Shown here: positions 53,963-62,658 of the stretch, piece by piece
Layout of the letters: every line of letters starts with the position of its first letter
Position numbering within the stretch: the stretch's first letter is position 1
Origin: Vibrio marisflavi CECT 7928
Lineage (GTDB): Bacteria > Pseudomonadota > Gammaproteobacteria > Enterobacterales > Vibrionaceae
Direction of reading: 5' to 3'
Assembly: GCF_921294215.1 (NCBI RefSeq)
Contig: NZ_CAKLDM010000002.1
Coordinates: forward strand, 992,001-1,056,000
DNA: 64,000 nt
Notes under the pieces: model-generated
Seen by the model: the letters and a program-made list of their open reading frames with translations, nothing else
Database searches by the model: none
What the model was told of the DNA's origin: nothing
Position numbers and translations under genes: made by a program

Positions 53963-55138
53963 ATGAAAGTAACTGAGATAGAAATTTTTGATATCCATTG
54001 TCCCAAAAGGCCACCATGGAATCCGGTGTTTGTTCGCATCCATACAGATGAAGGTATTTCTGGAGTTGGAGAAGCGGGTTTAGCATACGACTGGGGCCAT
54101 AGCGCGGCAGCTGCGATGGTCAAAGAAATTGCAGAAGCAGTACTAGTTGGATATAACCCATTTGATACAGAGCGCCTGTGGTCAAGAATGCTGAGAGAGA
54201 GCTTTTGGGGCTTGGGTGGTGGGCCAGTTCTTTATGCTGCTATGAGTGCCATCGATACTGCGCTTTGGGATATTAAAGGGAAAGCTCTTGGCTTACCTGT
54301 ATACCAGCTCCTTGGTGGTAAGACTAACGACAAACTTCGTACGTACGCGAGTCAATTGCAGTTTGACTGGGATAAAGAGTGCAAAAAGCTGATCGAACCA
54401 GAAGAGTATGCTGAAGCCGCATTGAAAGCAGTGGCTGAAGGCTATGATGCTGTGAAAGTTGACCCCATTGTTTACGATCACAATGGTGAATCATCATTCG
54501 ATAGAACGAAGTTGTTTACTCAACCACAAATGCGACTCTTTGGTAACCGTTTGAGAGCAATTCGTGATGCAGTTGGTACTGACGTGGACATCATTTTTGA
54601 ATCCCATTCATTAATGGGTGCAGCTTCTGCAATTCAAATGGGTGAAGTCATAGAAGAAGTGGGCTGCATGATGTATGAAGAGCCAGTTAACTACTTAAAC
54701 TCGGCTATCCACAAAAAAGTGTCTGACAATGTAAAAGTACCGATCGCTGGTGGTGAACGCCTCTATCATCGTTGGGATGCTAGACCGTATTTTGAAGATC
54801 AGAGCATTGATGTTTTGCAGCCGGATGTTGGACTATGTGGTGGTTTCACTGAAGCGAAGAAAGTGTGTGATTATGCTGATGTATATGATATTCGCGTGCA
54901 AGCTCATGTTTGTGGCGGGCCAGTAGCGACAGCGGCTTCATTGCATTTAGAAACGGCCATTCCTAACTTTCTGATTCATGAGCATCACACGTATGCAATC
55001 AAAGATTGGAATAGAGAACTCTGCATTCAAGACCCTCAACCTGAAAATGGTTTCTTCCAAGCCCCAGATACTCCGGGGATTGGAATAGAGCTCAATGATG
55101 AGGTGGTTAAACGCTCACCACATGTTTCAGTAAAGTAA
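53963..55138 (+). CDS. Enolase-superfamily sugar-acid dehydratase
   Basis: The 391-residue protein is of the mandelate racemase/muconate lactonising group. Features: YDAVKVDP (Lys near 155), IIFESHS, CMMYEEPV and IAGGERL (three acidic metal ligands near 213, 240 and 266), QPDVGLCGGFTEAKKV and AHVCGGPVATAASLH with the catalytic His. The last part resembles galactonate dehydratase. It probably turns an aldonate into a 2-keto-3-deoxy acid. Substrate is unproven. A strong terminator begins 26 bases downstream, inside the converging gene. Confidence 0.88.
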   Translation: MKVTEIEIFDIHCPKRPPWNPVFVRIHTDEGISGVGEAGLAYDWGHSAAAAMVKEIAEAVLVGYNPFDTERLWSRMLRESFWGLGGGPVLYAAMSAIDTALWDIKGKALGLPVYQLLGGKTNDKLRTYASQLQFDWDKECKKLIEPEEYAEAALKAVAEGYDAVKVDPIVYDHNGESSFDRTKLFTQPQMRLFGNRLRAIRDAVGTDVDIIFESHSLMGAASAIQMGEVIEEVGCMMYEEPVNYLNSAIHKKVSDNVKVPIAGGERLYHRWDARPYFEDQSIDVLQPDVGLCGGFTEAKKVCDYADVYDIRVQAHVCGGPVATAASLHLETAIPNFLIHEHHTYAIKDWNRELCIQDPQPENGFFQAPDTPGIGIELNDEVVKRSPHVSVK

Positions 55139-55142
55139 GTCT

Positions 55143-55997
55143 TTAGAATTTATACCAAGTTACGGCGTTGTCATGGAGCAACGCCTTTTTTTGTCTTGTC
55201 GTAACGTCGGTATATTGCTGCCAGAATTCTTTATACGGCTTTGAAAATAGGCATAAAGGAAAGTTGCTTGCCAACATTACTCGGTGTTCACCAAAGGCGG
55301 ATAAACACTCACTGATGACGCTTTTGAGCCACTTTTGGTCGTAGCTTCGGTTACCCATTTCCCAGCCAGAGCACTTGACCGCAATATTGCTGAATTGGCC
55401 AAGAGCTAACAAGTTTTTCTTCCATGTATTCCAATCATGCTCACTCACTTGAGGTGGGAAACCAGCATGGTTGATAATAATGGACAGCGTAGGAAACTGC
55501 TTCATGTTGGTGATCAATTTACTGACAGCTGAGGTATCGGTTAAAAGCATTTGTAAATCGAAAGATAGGCCATGATCATCTAGCTGAGCTAAATTACCAA
55601 TCACATTTTTGTTAGATAGTAGTTCGTTAGCCTGATCATCAAATATATGCCGAACGCCTACTACCGACTGATAGCTATGTAGCTTTTTAATGTAGAACTT
55701 AAACTTAGAGGCTGTTTTGGTCAAATCGGCACTGGCTACTGAACGAAAGGGTAGAGCCGCAATGCTCTCAAGCCACTCTACTTCTCGCCACCACTGCACA
55801 TTATCAAAACCGGCTTCAATATGAACATAGCCCGCCAGATTAGAGTTACCATTTAATTCAAGATCACGTTCATTGAAGTTACGACAAATATGTTCTTTAT
55901 CGGGCCAACAAGGTGGATTCTCTGCTTTTAGCCAATGATAATCACCTTTATCGATGTCAAATAGATGCAGGTGTGGGTCAATTATCTTTAACATCAA
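55143..55997 (-). CDS. COG3618 amidohydrolase, probable sugar lactonase
   Basis: The 284-residue TIM-barrel hydrolase starts MMLKIIDPHLHLFDIDKGDYHWL with the early HxH metal motif and has a later NHAGFPP (about 185), KCSGWEMG and LASNFPLCL (about 238, family D/N position). COG3618 contains L-fuconolactonase and related lactonases. It lies five bases downstream of an SDR gene on the same strand, so the two form an operon: SDR makes a lactone and this protein opens it. Its 3' end contains the terminator of the opposite operon. Confidence 0.85.
   Translation of the reverse strand: MMLKIIDPHLHLFDIDKGDYHWLKAENPPCWPDKEHICRNFNERDLELNGNSNLAGYVHIEAGFDNVQWWREVEWLESIAALPFRSVASADLTKTASKFKFYIKKLHSYQSVVGVRHIFDDQANELLSNKNVIGNLAQLDDHGLSFDLQMLLTDTSAVSKLITNMKQFPTLSIIINHAGFPPQVSEHDWNTWKKNLLALGQFSNIAVKCSGWEMGNRSYDQKWLKSVISECLSAFGEHRVMLASNFPLCLFSKPYKEFWQQYTDVTTRQKKALLHDNAVTWYKF
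55164..55192 (+). terminator. Intrinsic terminator inside the converging gene
   Basis: GGCGTTG and CAACGCC form a seven-base GC-rich stem with an eight-base loop followed by seven T. It serves the aldolase-dehydratase operon ending at 55138 but lies in the last coding codons (AAA AAG GCG TTG ... AAC GCC) of the minus-strand gene. Confidence 0.85.
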
Positions 55998-56002
55998 ACT
56001 AC

Positions 56003-56728
56003 CTACTGAGCAGTATATCCGCCATCAATGACTTGTGTCGTGCCTGTTATAAAGGTGGAGTTTTCACCTGCAAGGAACAGTGCATATTGTGCAACCTCTT
56101 CAGGCTGGCCGATTCTGCCCAAAGGCTGTAGATCCGCTTCGCTCTTGTGTACTTCGTCCATATCTTCGCCAGAACGCTTGCAATAGTTCTCAATAGCGTT
56201 GTGATACAGTGGGGTTTCTATTGTGCCCGGACACAGAGCATTGGCACGGATATTATATTTTGCGTAATCAAGTGCTGTAGTTTTTGCGATGGACGCCAAT
56301 GCCACTTTACTTAAGTTGTATGCAAATGAATTGGGCTTTGCGACGAGAGCTTGCTCGGAGGAAAGAATGATAATTGAGCCTGATTGCTGTTTTTTCATCG
56401 ATGGTAAAACAGCTTGCACAGCAGAGTAGGTACCTTTGACGTTGATATCAAAAACTCTTTGTAATTCTGACTCTGAAGTATTCTCTATAGTAGCGGAATA
56501 GTGGATCCCAGCGCAGGTAATTAATACGTCGATGCTGTGCTGTTCGGCTATTTGAAAAATATGCTTTTGTACAGCGTTATGGTCTGTGATATCGCAGTGA
56601 ATGTGATTCCCAACCTCACTTTGTTGCAAATCAAGGTTAAATACTAGGTAGTTATTTTGTTCGAAAAGGTTAACAATTGCTCGACCAATACCAGAGCTTC
56701 CGCCCGTGACAATACAAGTTTTTTTCAT
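56003..56728 (-). CDS. Short-chain dehydrogenase/reductase
   Basis: The 241-residue protein has TGGSSGIGRAI (NAD(P) motif, residues 8-18), NVKGTYSAVQ, the catalytic Ser in ILSSEQALVA and Tyr-x3-Lys in AYNLSKVAL (about 152-156), and GRIGQPEEVAQYALFLAGE near the C-terminus. It is likely a sugar or sugar-acid dehydrogenase feeding the lactonase gene five bases downstream. Sequence alone does not give the sugar. Confidence 0.9.
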   Translation of the reverse strand: MKKTCIVTGGSSGIGRAIVNLFEQNNYLVFNLDLQQSEVGNHIHCDITDHNAVQKHIFQIAEQHSIDVLITCAGIHYSATIENTSESELQRVFDINVKGTYSAVQAVLPSMKKQQSGSIIILSSEQALVAKPNSFAYNLSKVALASIAKTTALDYAKYNIRANALCPGTIETPLYHNAIENYCKRSGEDMDEVHKSEADLQPLGRIGQPEEVAQYALFLAGENSTFITGTTQVIDGGYTAQ

Positions 56729-57125
56729 GATTTATTAATATGCGAGTTGAGAAACGAAAATCATAACTTAACTTAATCAGTTCTGATACATCGAAGTGCA
56801 AAAACATGCTCTTTCTGGCGGGATAGCATTAGAACATTGCCATTTTTATGTTGAATGTTATTGAGTAAATGAAAGATAAGATTGTTTACTATTTTTCTCA
56901 AGTAAACAAGGTTATAACTAGCGTGACTCCATGCTAGAATACTTGTCAAAGCTGAACTCGACACAAAAAGTTCGTCGATGTAGTGGTTGTGTCGTTGACA
57001 AGCTGCGTTTATTTGAGAGTATGGATTACATGTATTTCATATCTATTAATGATAACTGCGATCTCCTTTGTATAAATCGTATCGTCAACTTATTAACATA
57101 CCGCTGTGCATTAAAGGAGTAGCGC
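56729..57125. other. 397-base divergent region upstream of the SDR and astE genes
   Basis: The stretch separates divergent starts and holds a clear 28-base inverted repeat (56882-56909). A 63-codon plus-strand frame at 56931-57122 has no ribosome-binding site and no recognisable sequence, and was not called. Promoters for both genes must lie here. Confidence 0.5.
56882..56909. promoter_or_regulatory. Candidate operator, inverted repeat
   Basis: TTGTTTACT-N10-AGTAAACAA is a perfect nine-base inverted repeat. It lies 154 bases upstream of the SDR gene (minus) and 216 bases upstream of astE (plus). The size and symmetry suit a dimeric repressor of the GntR or LacI type. No such regulator gene is in this window. 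Confidence 0.5.
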
Positions 57126-58172
57126 ATGACTCAATCTCTATTTAATCAATCATTTTTACATGATTCACTTAACCTGTCTCAAGACGTATTACCGCAGCAA
57201 AAAAGCTTGGCTAGTGGGATAGTACTTAAGCTTCATCAGCGAGGTGTCCTAGAAGTTATCCCTGCTAATCTTGATGAAAATACCAAACACATAGTTGCTT
57301 CTTGCGGTGTTCATGGTGATGAAACTGCGCCAATGGAGTTGGTTGATAAGATAGTAGCTGATATCGAAAGTGGGTTGTTGAATATTGAACACCGCTGCTT
57401 GTTTATTATTGCTCACCCAGAAGCGACAAACATACATAAGCGTTTCGTTGAGGAAAACCTCAATCGTCTATTTGATATTAAAGAGCACCCTCTAAGCAAA
57501 GATACCTCAATCACTAAAGAGAGAGTGATTGCTGAGACATTAAAGTCTTTAGTGAAGCAGTTCTATCAGAATACGGATAGCAGTCGTCGTTGGCACTTAG
57601 ATTTGCATTGTGCAATCAGGCTTTCCAAACATTACTCATTTGCAGTTAGCCCTAAATCTCGACACCCTGTACGTAGTAGGGAGTTAGTCGAGTTTATAGA
57701 AAAAGGGCACGTAGAAGCGATACTGCTCTCCAATGCTCCATCAGGTACATTTAGCTGGTATAGTGCAGAGAATTTTGCTGCCCAAGCAGTAACTCTTGAG
57801 CTAGGACGGGTGGCAAAAATTGGACATAATCAGCTAGAGAAATTAGCAGCTTTCGACGTCGCTTTGCGAGAACTGATCACCAACAGTCCTTCTAACCAGC
57901 AGCCGAAGAAACCCGTTATTTACCGCGTAAGCAGAACAGTTGTTCGTCTGAACGAAGATTTCGACTTCCTATTTTCTGATGATGTGGAAAACTTTACTTC
58001 GTTTAAGCATGGTGAAGTATTTGGTCATGATGGTGATAAGCCGCTTATGGCTAAAAATGAAGGTGAAGCAGTTGTATTTCCAAACCGGCACGTTGCTGTT
58101 GGTCAGAGAGCTGCCCTAATGGTTTGCGAAGTGAAAACTCGATATGAAGACGATCAACTAGTTTACGATTGA
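57126..58172 (+). CDS. astE: Succinylglutamate desuccinylase
   Basis: AAAGGAGTAGCGC precedes the ATG. The 348-residue zinc carboxypeptidase-fold protein ends the arginine succinyltransferase pathway: N-succinylglutamate to glutamate and succinate. Zinc ligands are in SCGVHGDETAPMEL (near 57-62) and DLHCAIR (near 155), and the catalytic Glu lies in VTLELGR (near 225). The other ast genes are not adjacent in this window, so astE is split from them, as occurs in some Vibrio genomes. It ends in a clear terminator. Confidence 0.92.
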   Translation: MTQSLFNQSFLHDSLNLSQDVLPQQKSLASGIVLKLHQRGVLEVIPANLDENTKHIVASCGVHGDETAPMELVDKIVADIESGLLNIEHRCLFIIAHPEATNIHKRFVEENLNRLFDIKEHPLSKDTSITKERVIAETLKSLVKQFYQNTDSSRRWHLDLHCAIRLSKHYSFAVSPKSRHPVRSRELVEFIEKGHVEAILLSNAPSGTFSWYSAENFAAQAVTLELGRVAKIGHNQLEKLAAFDVALRELITNSPSNQQPKKPVIYRVSRTVVRLNEDFDFLFSDDVENFTSFKHGEVFGHDGDKPLMAKNEGEAVVFPNRHVAVGQRAALMVCEVKTRYEDDQLVYD

Positions 58173-58213
58173 TTTTCGACTTCACTCTTAATATGTCATT
58201 TCTTCAAAATGAT

Positions 58214-58249
58214 TGGCTTAACAATAATAGTTAAGCCATTCTTGTTTCT
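58214..58249 (+). terminator. Intrinsic terminator after astE
   Basis: TGGCTTAAC and GTTAAGCCA form a nine-base stem with a seven-base loop, followed by TTCTTGTTTC, 42 bases after the astE stop and upstream of btuC. It separates the two transcripts. Confidence 0.8.
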
Positions 58250-58273
58250 AGTATTCAGTAATCGATAGTGGTC

Positions 58274-59269
58274 ATGGAAATTAGTCAGCTCCTTAGTCAA
58301 AGAACCCGCCAATGGCGTAGAGCAATCTGTATATTGATGGCCTTACTTATAGTCGCTAGCATTGCGTATTTGTCATTTGGCCAGATTTTTATATCTCCTT
58401 TTGGTCACTTTAACGAGCTGTCAAAAACTTTGCTTGTTGAATTAAGGTTACCAAGGTTAGTTGCCGCAATTCTAATTGGTGCATCATTGGCAGTTTCAGG
58501 TGCTGTACTACAGGTTTTGTTAGGCAATGTGTTAGCTGAGCCGGGTGTACTTGGGATATCAGGCGGTTCAAGTTTAATGATGGTCATTTTACTTTTTTTG
58601 CTGCCGTTTTGGGCGACGCCTACTGGAATGATGATAGCAGCGATATCAGGAGCGTTAGCCTTTACGAGTATCCTTGTTTTTATGGCGAAACGAATGAGGT
58701 TGACGACTGCTAGATTGTTGCTGGTGGGCGTAGCGTTAGGGATATTAACGAGTGCAGCAATTACTTGGGCGTTTTATTTTAGCGACAACATGAACCTAAG
58801 GCAGTTGTTGTACTGGCTAATGGGCAGTGTGTCAGGTATGAGTTGGGGGCAGCTGAGCCTCGGAGTAGTAATCCTTCCATTTGTTGTGTGGTTATGCTCG
58901 CAGGGAAATACACTCGATACGCTAATGCTCGGTGAGACTCATGCCAAACAACTTGGTGTGAATGTACACACAATTCGCTGGAAGTTAATTCTTGCTATCT
59001 CTGTTATTGTTGGCTGTGCTGTTGCTTTGGGCGGAGTCATTGGGTTCGTTGGGCTTGTTGTGCCACATTTAGTACGCTTGTCTATTGGAACTGAGAATAA
59101 GTATTTGCTGCCATGTTCAGCGATTTCGGGGGCTTTGCTCGTTGTGTTAGCTGATTTGATAGCACGAACATCAATCAGTGGTGGAGAATTACCATTGGGC
59201 GTTGTTACAACAACAATAGGAGCACCAATTTTTATTTGGATGCTTATTCGTAATTATGATTCGAATTAA
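58274..59269 (+). CDS. btuC: Vitamin B12 ABC transporter permease BtuC
   Basis: ATG 58274 is preferred over GTG 58268. The 331-residue protein has about ten membrane helices, the FecCD signatures [23 protein letters not shown] (about 55-77) and [17 protein letters not shown], and the coupling text [19 protein letters not shown] near 265, which contacts the ATPase. It imports cobalamin from the periplasm. btuF is not adjacent. No cobalamin riboswitch is visible in the short upstream gap; a terminator of astE fills it. Confidence 0.93.
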   Translation: MEISQLLSQRTRQWRRAICILMALLIVASIAYLSFGQIFISPFGHFNELSKTLLVELRLPRLVAAILIGASLAVSGAVLQVLLGNVLAEPGVLGISGGSSLMMVILLFLLPFWATPTGMMIAAISGALAFTSILVFMAKRMRLTTARLLLVGVALGILTSAAITWAFYFSDNMNLRQLLYWLMGSVSGMSWGQLSLGVVILPFVVWLCSQGNTLDTLMLGETHAKQLGVNVHTIRWKLILAISVIVGCAVALGGVIGFVGLVVPHLVRLSIGTENKYLLPCSAISGALLVVLADLIARTSISGGELPLGVVTTTIGAPIFIWMLIRNYDSN

Positions 59270-60011
59270 TTCGCTGAGTGTCGGCTCTAGGCTACTTCCT
59301 TTGTCCTTTGAATGTCATCGTGGAGAGGTTCTCCACCTAATCGGTCCAAATGGTAGTGGAAAAAGCACGTTATTGTCTGCTGTTGCAGCTATCGAGCAGT
59401 TTACTGGCACTGTGGAAATCGACGGTGTAGATAGTAAAAATTACACTTTACATGAGTTAGCCTCAGTAAGAGCTTACTTATGCCAAAGTGAACGACCTTC
59501 ATTCAATATACCTGTATTCCGTTATTTGGTTTTGTCGATACCTTCTAGTTGCAACCCTACGGAAGCTATCGTAAACGAAACTATTTCCTATCTAGCACGA
59601 GAAGTGCGCATCGAAGACAAACTCCATCGGCCTATCCATCAATTATCCGGGGGGGAATGGCAAAGGGTTCGACTCGTTGGGATATGCTTACAAATTTGGC
59701 CTACGATCAACCCTAACTCAAAGTTACTGCTGTTAGATGAACCAGCAGCTTCTCTAGATATAGGACAAGAGAAATATCTTTATAAGCTCATCCAGCAAGT
59801 ATCAGAGCAAGGCATTACGGTTATTATGGCTAACCATGATCTGAATAGAAGCCTTAAACACGCAGACAAAGTGGTTTTACTTGAAGAAGGCGTCTTGGTT
59901 GAGTCAGGTTTAGTTGAGGAAGTCTTGCAACCAGAGTTGATCAGTCAGGTATTTAAGACAAAAGTGAGTTTAGAGAAAGTAAACGGAGCTAATATATTGA
60001 TTTTTGAATGA
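59256..60011 (+). CDS. btuD: Vitamin B12 ABC transporter ATPase BtuD
   Basis: The 251-residue ATPase has Walker [10 protein letters not shown] (about 33-41), a Q-loop at CQSERPS, signature [11 protein letters not shown] (about 127) and Walker [13 protein letters not shown] (about 150), then a switch His in [14 protein letters not shown]. Its start overlaps btuC by 14 bases, so they are translationally coupled. It powers B12 uptake through BtuC, which is usually fed by BtuB, TonB and BtuF; the TonB2 system in this window could supply outer-membrane energy. Confidence 0.94.
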   Translation: MIRINSLSVGSRLLPLSFECHRGEVLHLIGPNGSGKSTLLSAVAAIEQFTGTVEIDGVDSKNYTLHELASVRAYLCQSERPSFNIPVFRYLVLSIPSSCNPTEAIVNETISYLAREVRIEDKLHRPIHQLSGGEWQRVRLVGICLQIWPTINPNSKLLLLDEPAASLDIGQEKYLYKLIQQVSEQGITVIMANHDLNRSLKHADKVVLLEEGVLVESGLVEEVLQPELISQVFKTKVSLEKVNGANILIFE

Positions 60012-60198
60012 TTCTAGTGCGCTATGCACTATGGTTGTGCTTCATAGATAAGCCGAAGAGTGTAGTCTTATTCTTGAATGTTATTTAAAAACAGTATGTT
60101 AAGGACAGTTTGGTGAGTTGGTATGAGTCTTGAATTGGTTAATATCGTACATTCTCGTTCTTGTTAGACTCTGGTCCTTTAAGCTCTAACACCTATTC

Positions 60199-60229
60199 AG
60201 CCACCTTATGTAAGGTGGCTATTTTTTTA
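60199..60229 (+). terminator. Terminator downstream of btuCD
   Basis: AGCCACCTTA and TAAGGTGGCT form a ten-base stem with a tight two-base loop, followed by ATTTTTTT. It ends four bases before the stop codon of the converging gene at 60233. Confidence 0.9.
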
Positions 60230-60232
60230 GCT

Positions 60233-60808
60233 CTAAGCAGTCAGTGGTTCAAGGTTAGCAGGACGGTAATAGACTGACTTTAATACTTTGCCTTGTCTAA
60301 TGGTCTTCCCTTCAGCAATAAAATCTTCTGCACATTTGGCAATAATATATTCACCTTTTTGAACAGACATCAACTTAACACCTTGCTTGGCATAATGTGC
60401 CTCAGTATCCGCGTATTCTTTTTCGTCACGGCACACTTTGCTCATGTTGCTTGAGTGAACTTCGTCCCAGCATGGAACAAATTCGATTCCGATGTTTTCA
60501 GCAACATTCAACAGCAAGTCGATCAAATAGCTAATTGAAAGGTTGTCTTCCATATTGTTGTGCCCAAGGTGGACAAGGCGGCCCATAAGTACGTAGACAG
60601 TGTCTATGATTGCATCTGCTTTTTCAGTTTTGCAGTCTGCGTCAGCGAGCTCAGTTAATTCCTCGATGGCAAGTGAGGTATGCAGCGTGTCTGCTTGCTC
60701 GTCCAGAGTCGCTGGTGCGTTTACAGGAAGATCAAACGTACTACGAAACTCTAAAATGTCCTGATATAAATGATTAAAGATAGGTTGGGTAAGTTTGGAT
60801 AAGCGCAT
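60233..60808 (-). CDS. MazG-like all-alpha NTP pyrophosphohydrolase
   Basis: The 191-residue protein has the metal-binding pattern of the all-alpha NTP-PPase superfamily: Glu49, Glu50 and Glu53 in AIEELTELADADC and Asp65 and Asp69 in EKADAIIDTVYVLMGRL. Members hydrolyse NTPs or dNTPs to monophosphates, or act on phosphoribosyl-ATP. Residues after about 110 form an extra region of unknown role (AKCAEDFIAEGKTIRQGKV). It is single and convergent to btuD. The substrate is unknown. Confidence 0.8.
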   Translation of the reverse strand: MRLSKLTQPIFNHLYQDILEFRSTFDLPVNAPATLDEQADTLHTSLAIEELTELADADCKTEKADAIIDTVYVLMGRLVHLGHNNMEDNLSISYLIDLLLNVAENIGIEFVPCWDEVHSSNMSKVCRDEKEYADTEAHYAKQGVKLMSVQKGEYIIAKCAEDFIAEGKTIRQGKVLKSVYYRPANLEPLTA

Positions 60809-61006
60809 TCTTTGGGCCCGATAATGAAAAACGAATTAATCTTAACAAAGCCTATTTAGCCGTGCCACATTGAAACGATTAAAATTATTTAATATCAGAG
60901 TGTTTTTCGTACGATGAGACCGAGCTCATTGATATAAGTTGATGACTAGTCTTTAATATCATTAACCAAAAGAATTTATCATGGACGAGCTGTCTTTAGG
61001 GGATAT

Positions 61007-62071
61007 ATGCCAGTCATAAATGAAAGTGAAGAGCTAATTAGGCGAATTTATCAAATCACTAACGACTACCAAAAGGGGTTCGATATTCAAATCAGCCAAC
61101 TGCTGATACTAGGGTTGGAAAGATTTAATCTCGACATTGGCATCTTATCTAAGATAGATGGAAATCAGTACACAGTGCTGAACTGTGTCACACCAGAAGA
61201 AGTGCCTTTGAATGCTGGGGACGAGTTCGAATTTACATCCACTTATTGCGAAATCACGTGTAGTGCGTTTGGGCCAGTTGCTATTGAGCATATGGGCAGA
61301 CACAATAAATATGCCTCTCATCCAGCGTATTCAGCATTTGGCCTAGAGTCTTATATTGGTATTCCGATCTTCGTTGATGATGAGGTGGTGGGTACACTAA
61401 ACTTTTCCTCGGCACGACCTTATGATCGCAAATTCGAAAGCACCGATATTGATGCGTTAAAGCTGATGGCTTCTTGGGTGGAAGTTGAAATGATTCGCCG
61501 CAAGCAAGAAGATCAGCTGCAGGTGCTAAACCAAAAGCTTGAATTCCAAGCACTAAACGACCCTCTAACAAAAATTCCTAATCGACGTTGTTTGTTCAAA
61601 ACACTGCATGCTGATATTGAAAGAATGAAAGCAGCGAGCGGAAAAGGAAGTCTAGCTCTTATCGATATAGACCATTTTAAACGAGTTAACGACACTCACG
61701 GTCACCAAGTTGGTGATGAGGTGTTAGTTAAGATTACAGAGCAGTTAAAAAATGTTGTTGGTTCAACGGACTACTTAGCGCGATTTGGTGGTGAAGAATT
61801 TGTAGTTTGGCTACCTGAGCGCGAGTTAACTGAGCGTGAGAGTGTGCTCAAAAGACTTCATGAATGTGCAAATGAGGTAAAGGTAGCAGGCAACCCGCTG
61901 ACAGTATCCATTGGTGTGTGCCACTTCGATTTTGACGCTATAAACGAAGATTGCCGAAAGACGGTGTTAGACGATTTTATTTCCCTAGCTGACGAGTGCT
62001 TGTACGAAGCAAAGAGCCAGGGAAGAAATTGTATTGTTGCGAAACAGTTTGAAACTGTTAGCTCTGTTTAA
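61007..62071 (+). CDS. GAF-GGDEF diguanylate cyclase
   Basis: GGGGAT precedes the ATG. The 354-residue soluble protein has a GAF domain at about 25-165 and a GGDEF domain at about 182-345 with intact active site GGEEF (261-265) and NDPLTKIPNRR (184-194) before it. The usual inhibitory RxxD site is GSTD here (252-255), so its Arg is missing and product inhibition by c-di-GMP is probably lost or weak. It makes c-di-GMP, perhaps under control of a GAF ligand. The stop overlaps the converging DUF1415 gene by four bases. Confidence 0.93.
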   Translation: MPVINESEELIRRIYQITNDYQKGFDIQISQLLILGLERFNLDIGILSKIDGNQYTVLNCVTPEEVPLNAGDEFEFTSTYCEITCSAFGPVAIEHMGRHNKYASHPAYSAFGLESYIGIPIFVDDEVVGTLNFSSARPYDRKFESTDIDALKLMASWVEVEMIRRKQEDQLQVLNQKLEFQALNDPLTKIPNRRCLFKTLHADIERMKAASGKGSLALIDIDHFKRVNDTHGHQVGDEVLVKITEQLKNVVGSTDYLARFGGEEFVVWLPERELTERESVLKRLHECANEVKVAGNPLTVSIGVCHFDFDAINEDCRKTVLDDFISLADECLYEAKSQGRNCIVAKQFETVSSV

Positions 62072-62631
62072 TCCGAACTTTTTAGGTGTGGAAATAACTC
62101 TTCAATATCCTTTTCAGAAAGGCTGCTAACGGTCTCGATGTTGGTGTCTGGAATGGTCTCTGGGTTTGGAAAATGCTTTAGAGCTTTTTCCAAACTGTCT
62201 TCTCGAATCAAGTGAAATATCGGGTAGGGGGATCGGTTCGTTAGGTTGCCAACGTCTTCAGGCTCATTGCCAGCAAAGCAATAGTCTGGATGAAAGGTTG
62301 CCACTTGGAATTCACCTTCTAACTGCTGCTGTTCAAGCATTGCGTCAATCCAGTTGATGAACAAGTTATACTCATAAAAATCGTTCAACATGTATGGCGT
62401 AACGACAAGCGTGGTCTCAAGCTCACTTACCGTTGTCGACTGAAGCTTGTGCATTTCCTGCAGTATATCCTCTAAAAGTAGCTCTTCAATCTTGGCTTGA
62501 CTTACTACGATTCTAATTTGTCCGTTACGCTGTGGTTTGGCTGCGAATGGACATAAGTTTAGTCCTATTACGACATTTTCCAACCAAGCTTCTACTTGCT
62601 CGATGATCAGAGTTTCAGAATTTTGATTCAT
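62068..62631 (-). CDS. DUF1415 family protein
   Basis: The 187-residue protein begins with a conserved block (VEAWLENVVIGLNLCPFAAKP, residues 13-33), which includes the NLCPFA motif of DUF1415, and has FHPDYCFAGNEPEDVGNLTNRSPYP near 118-142. This family has no firm function; the Cys residues in the two blocks suggest a metal or redox site. It is convergent to the cyclase gene and lies 27 bases behind the MFS gene on the same strand. Confidence 0.85.
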   Translation of the reverse strand: MNQNSETLIIEQVEAWLENVVIGLNLCPFAAKPQRNGQIRIVVSQAKIEELLLEDILQEMHKLQSTTVSELETTLVVTPYMLNDFYEYNLFINWIDAMLEQQQLEGEFQVATFHPDYCFAGNEPEDVGNLTNRSPYPIFHLIREDSLEKALKHFPNPETIPDTNIETVSSLSEKDIEELFPHLKSSD

Positions 62632-62658
62632 TCTACTAGCTGCTCTTTATATCTCTGT

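Noticed and set aside
56931..57122. A 63-codon plus-strand frame upstream of astE
   Set aside because: No start signal, an unusual composition with several Cys and Leu runs, and it overlaps the likely promoter of astE.
58173..58273. A possible cobalamin riboswitch ahead of btuC
   Set aside because: The gap is about 100 bases and is mostly an intrinsic terminator of astE; no B12-box sequence is visible.
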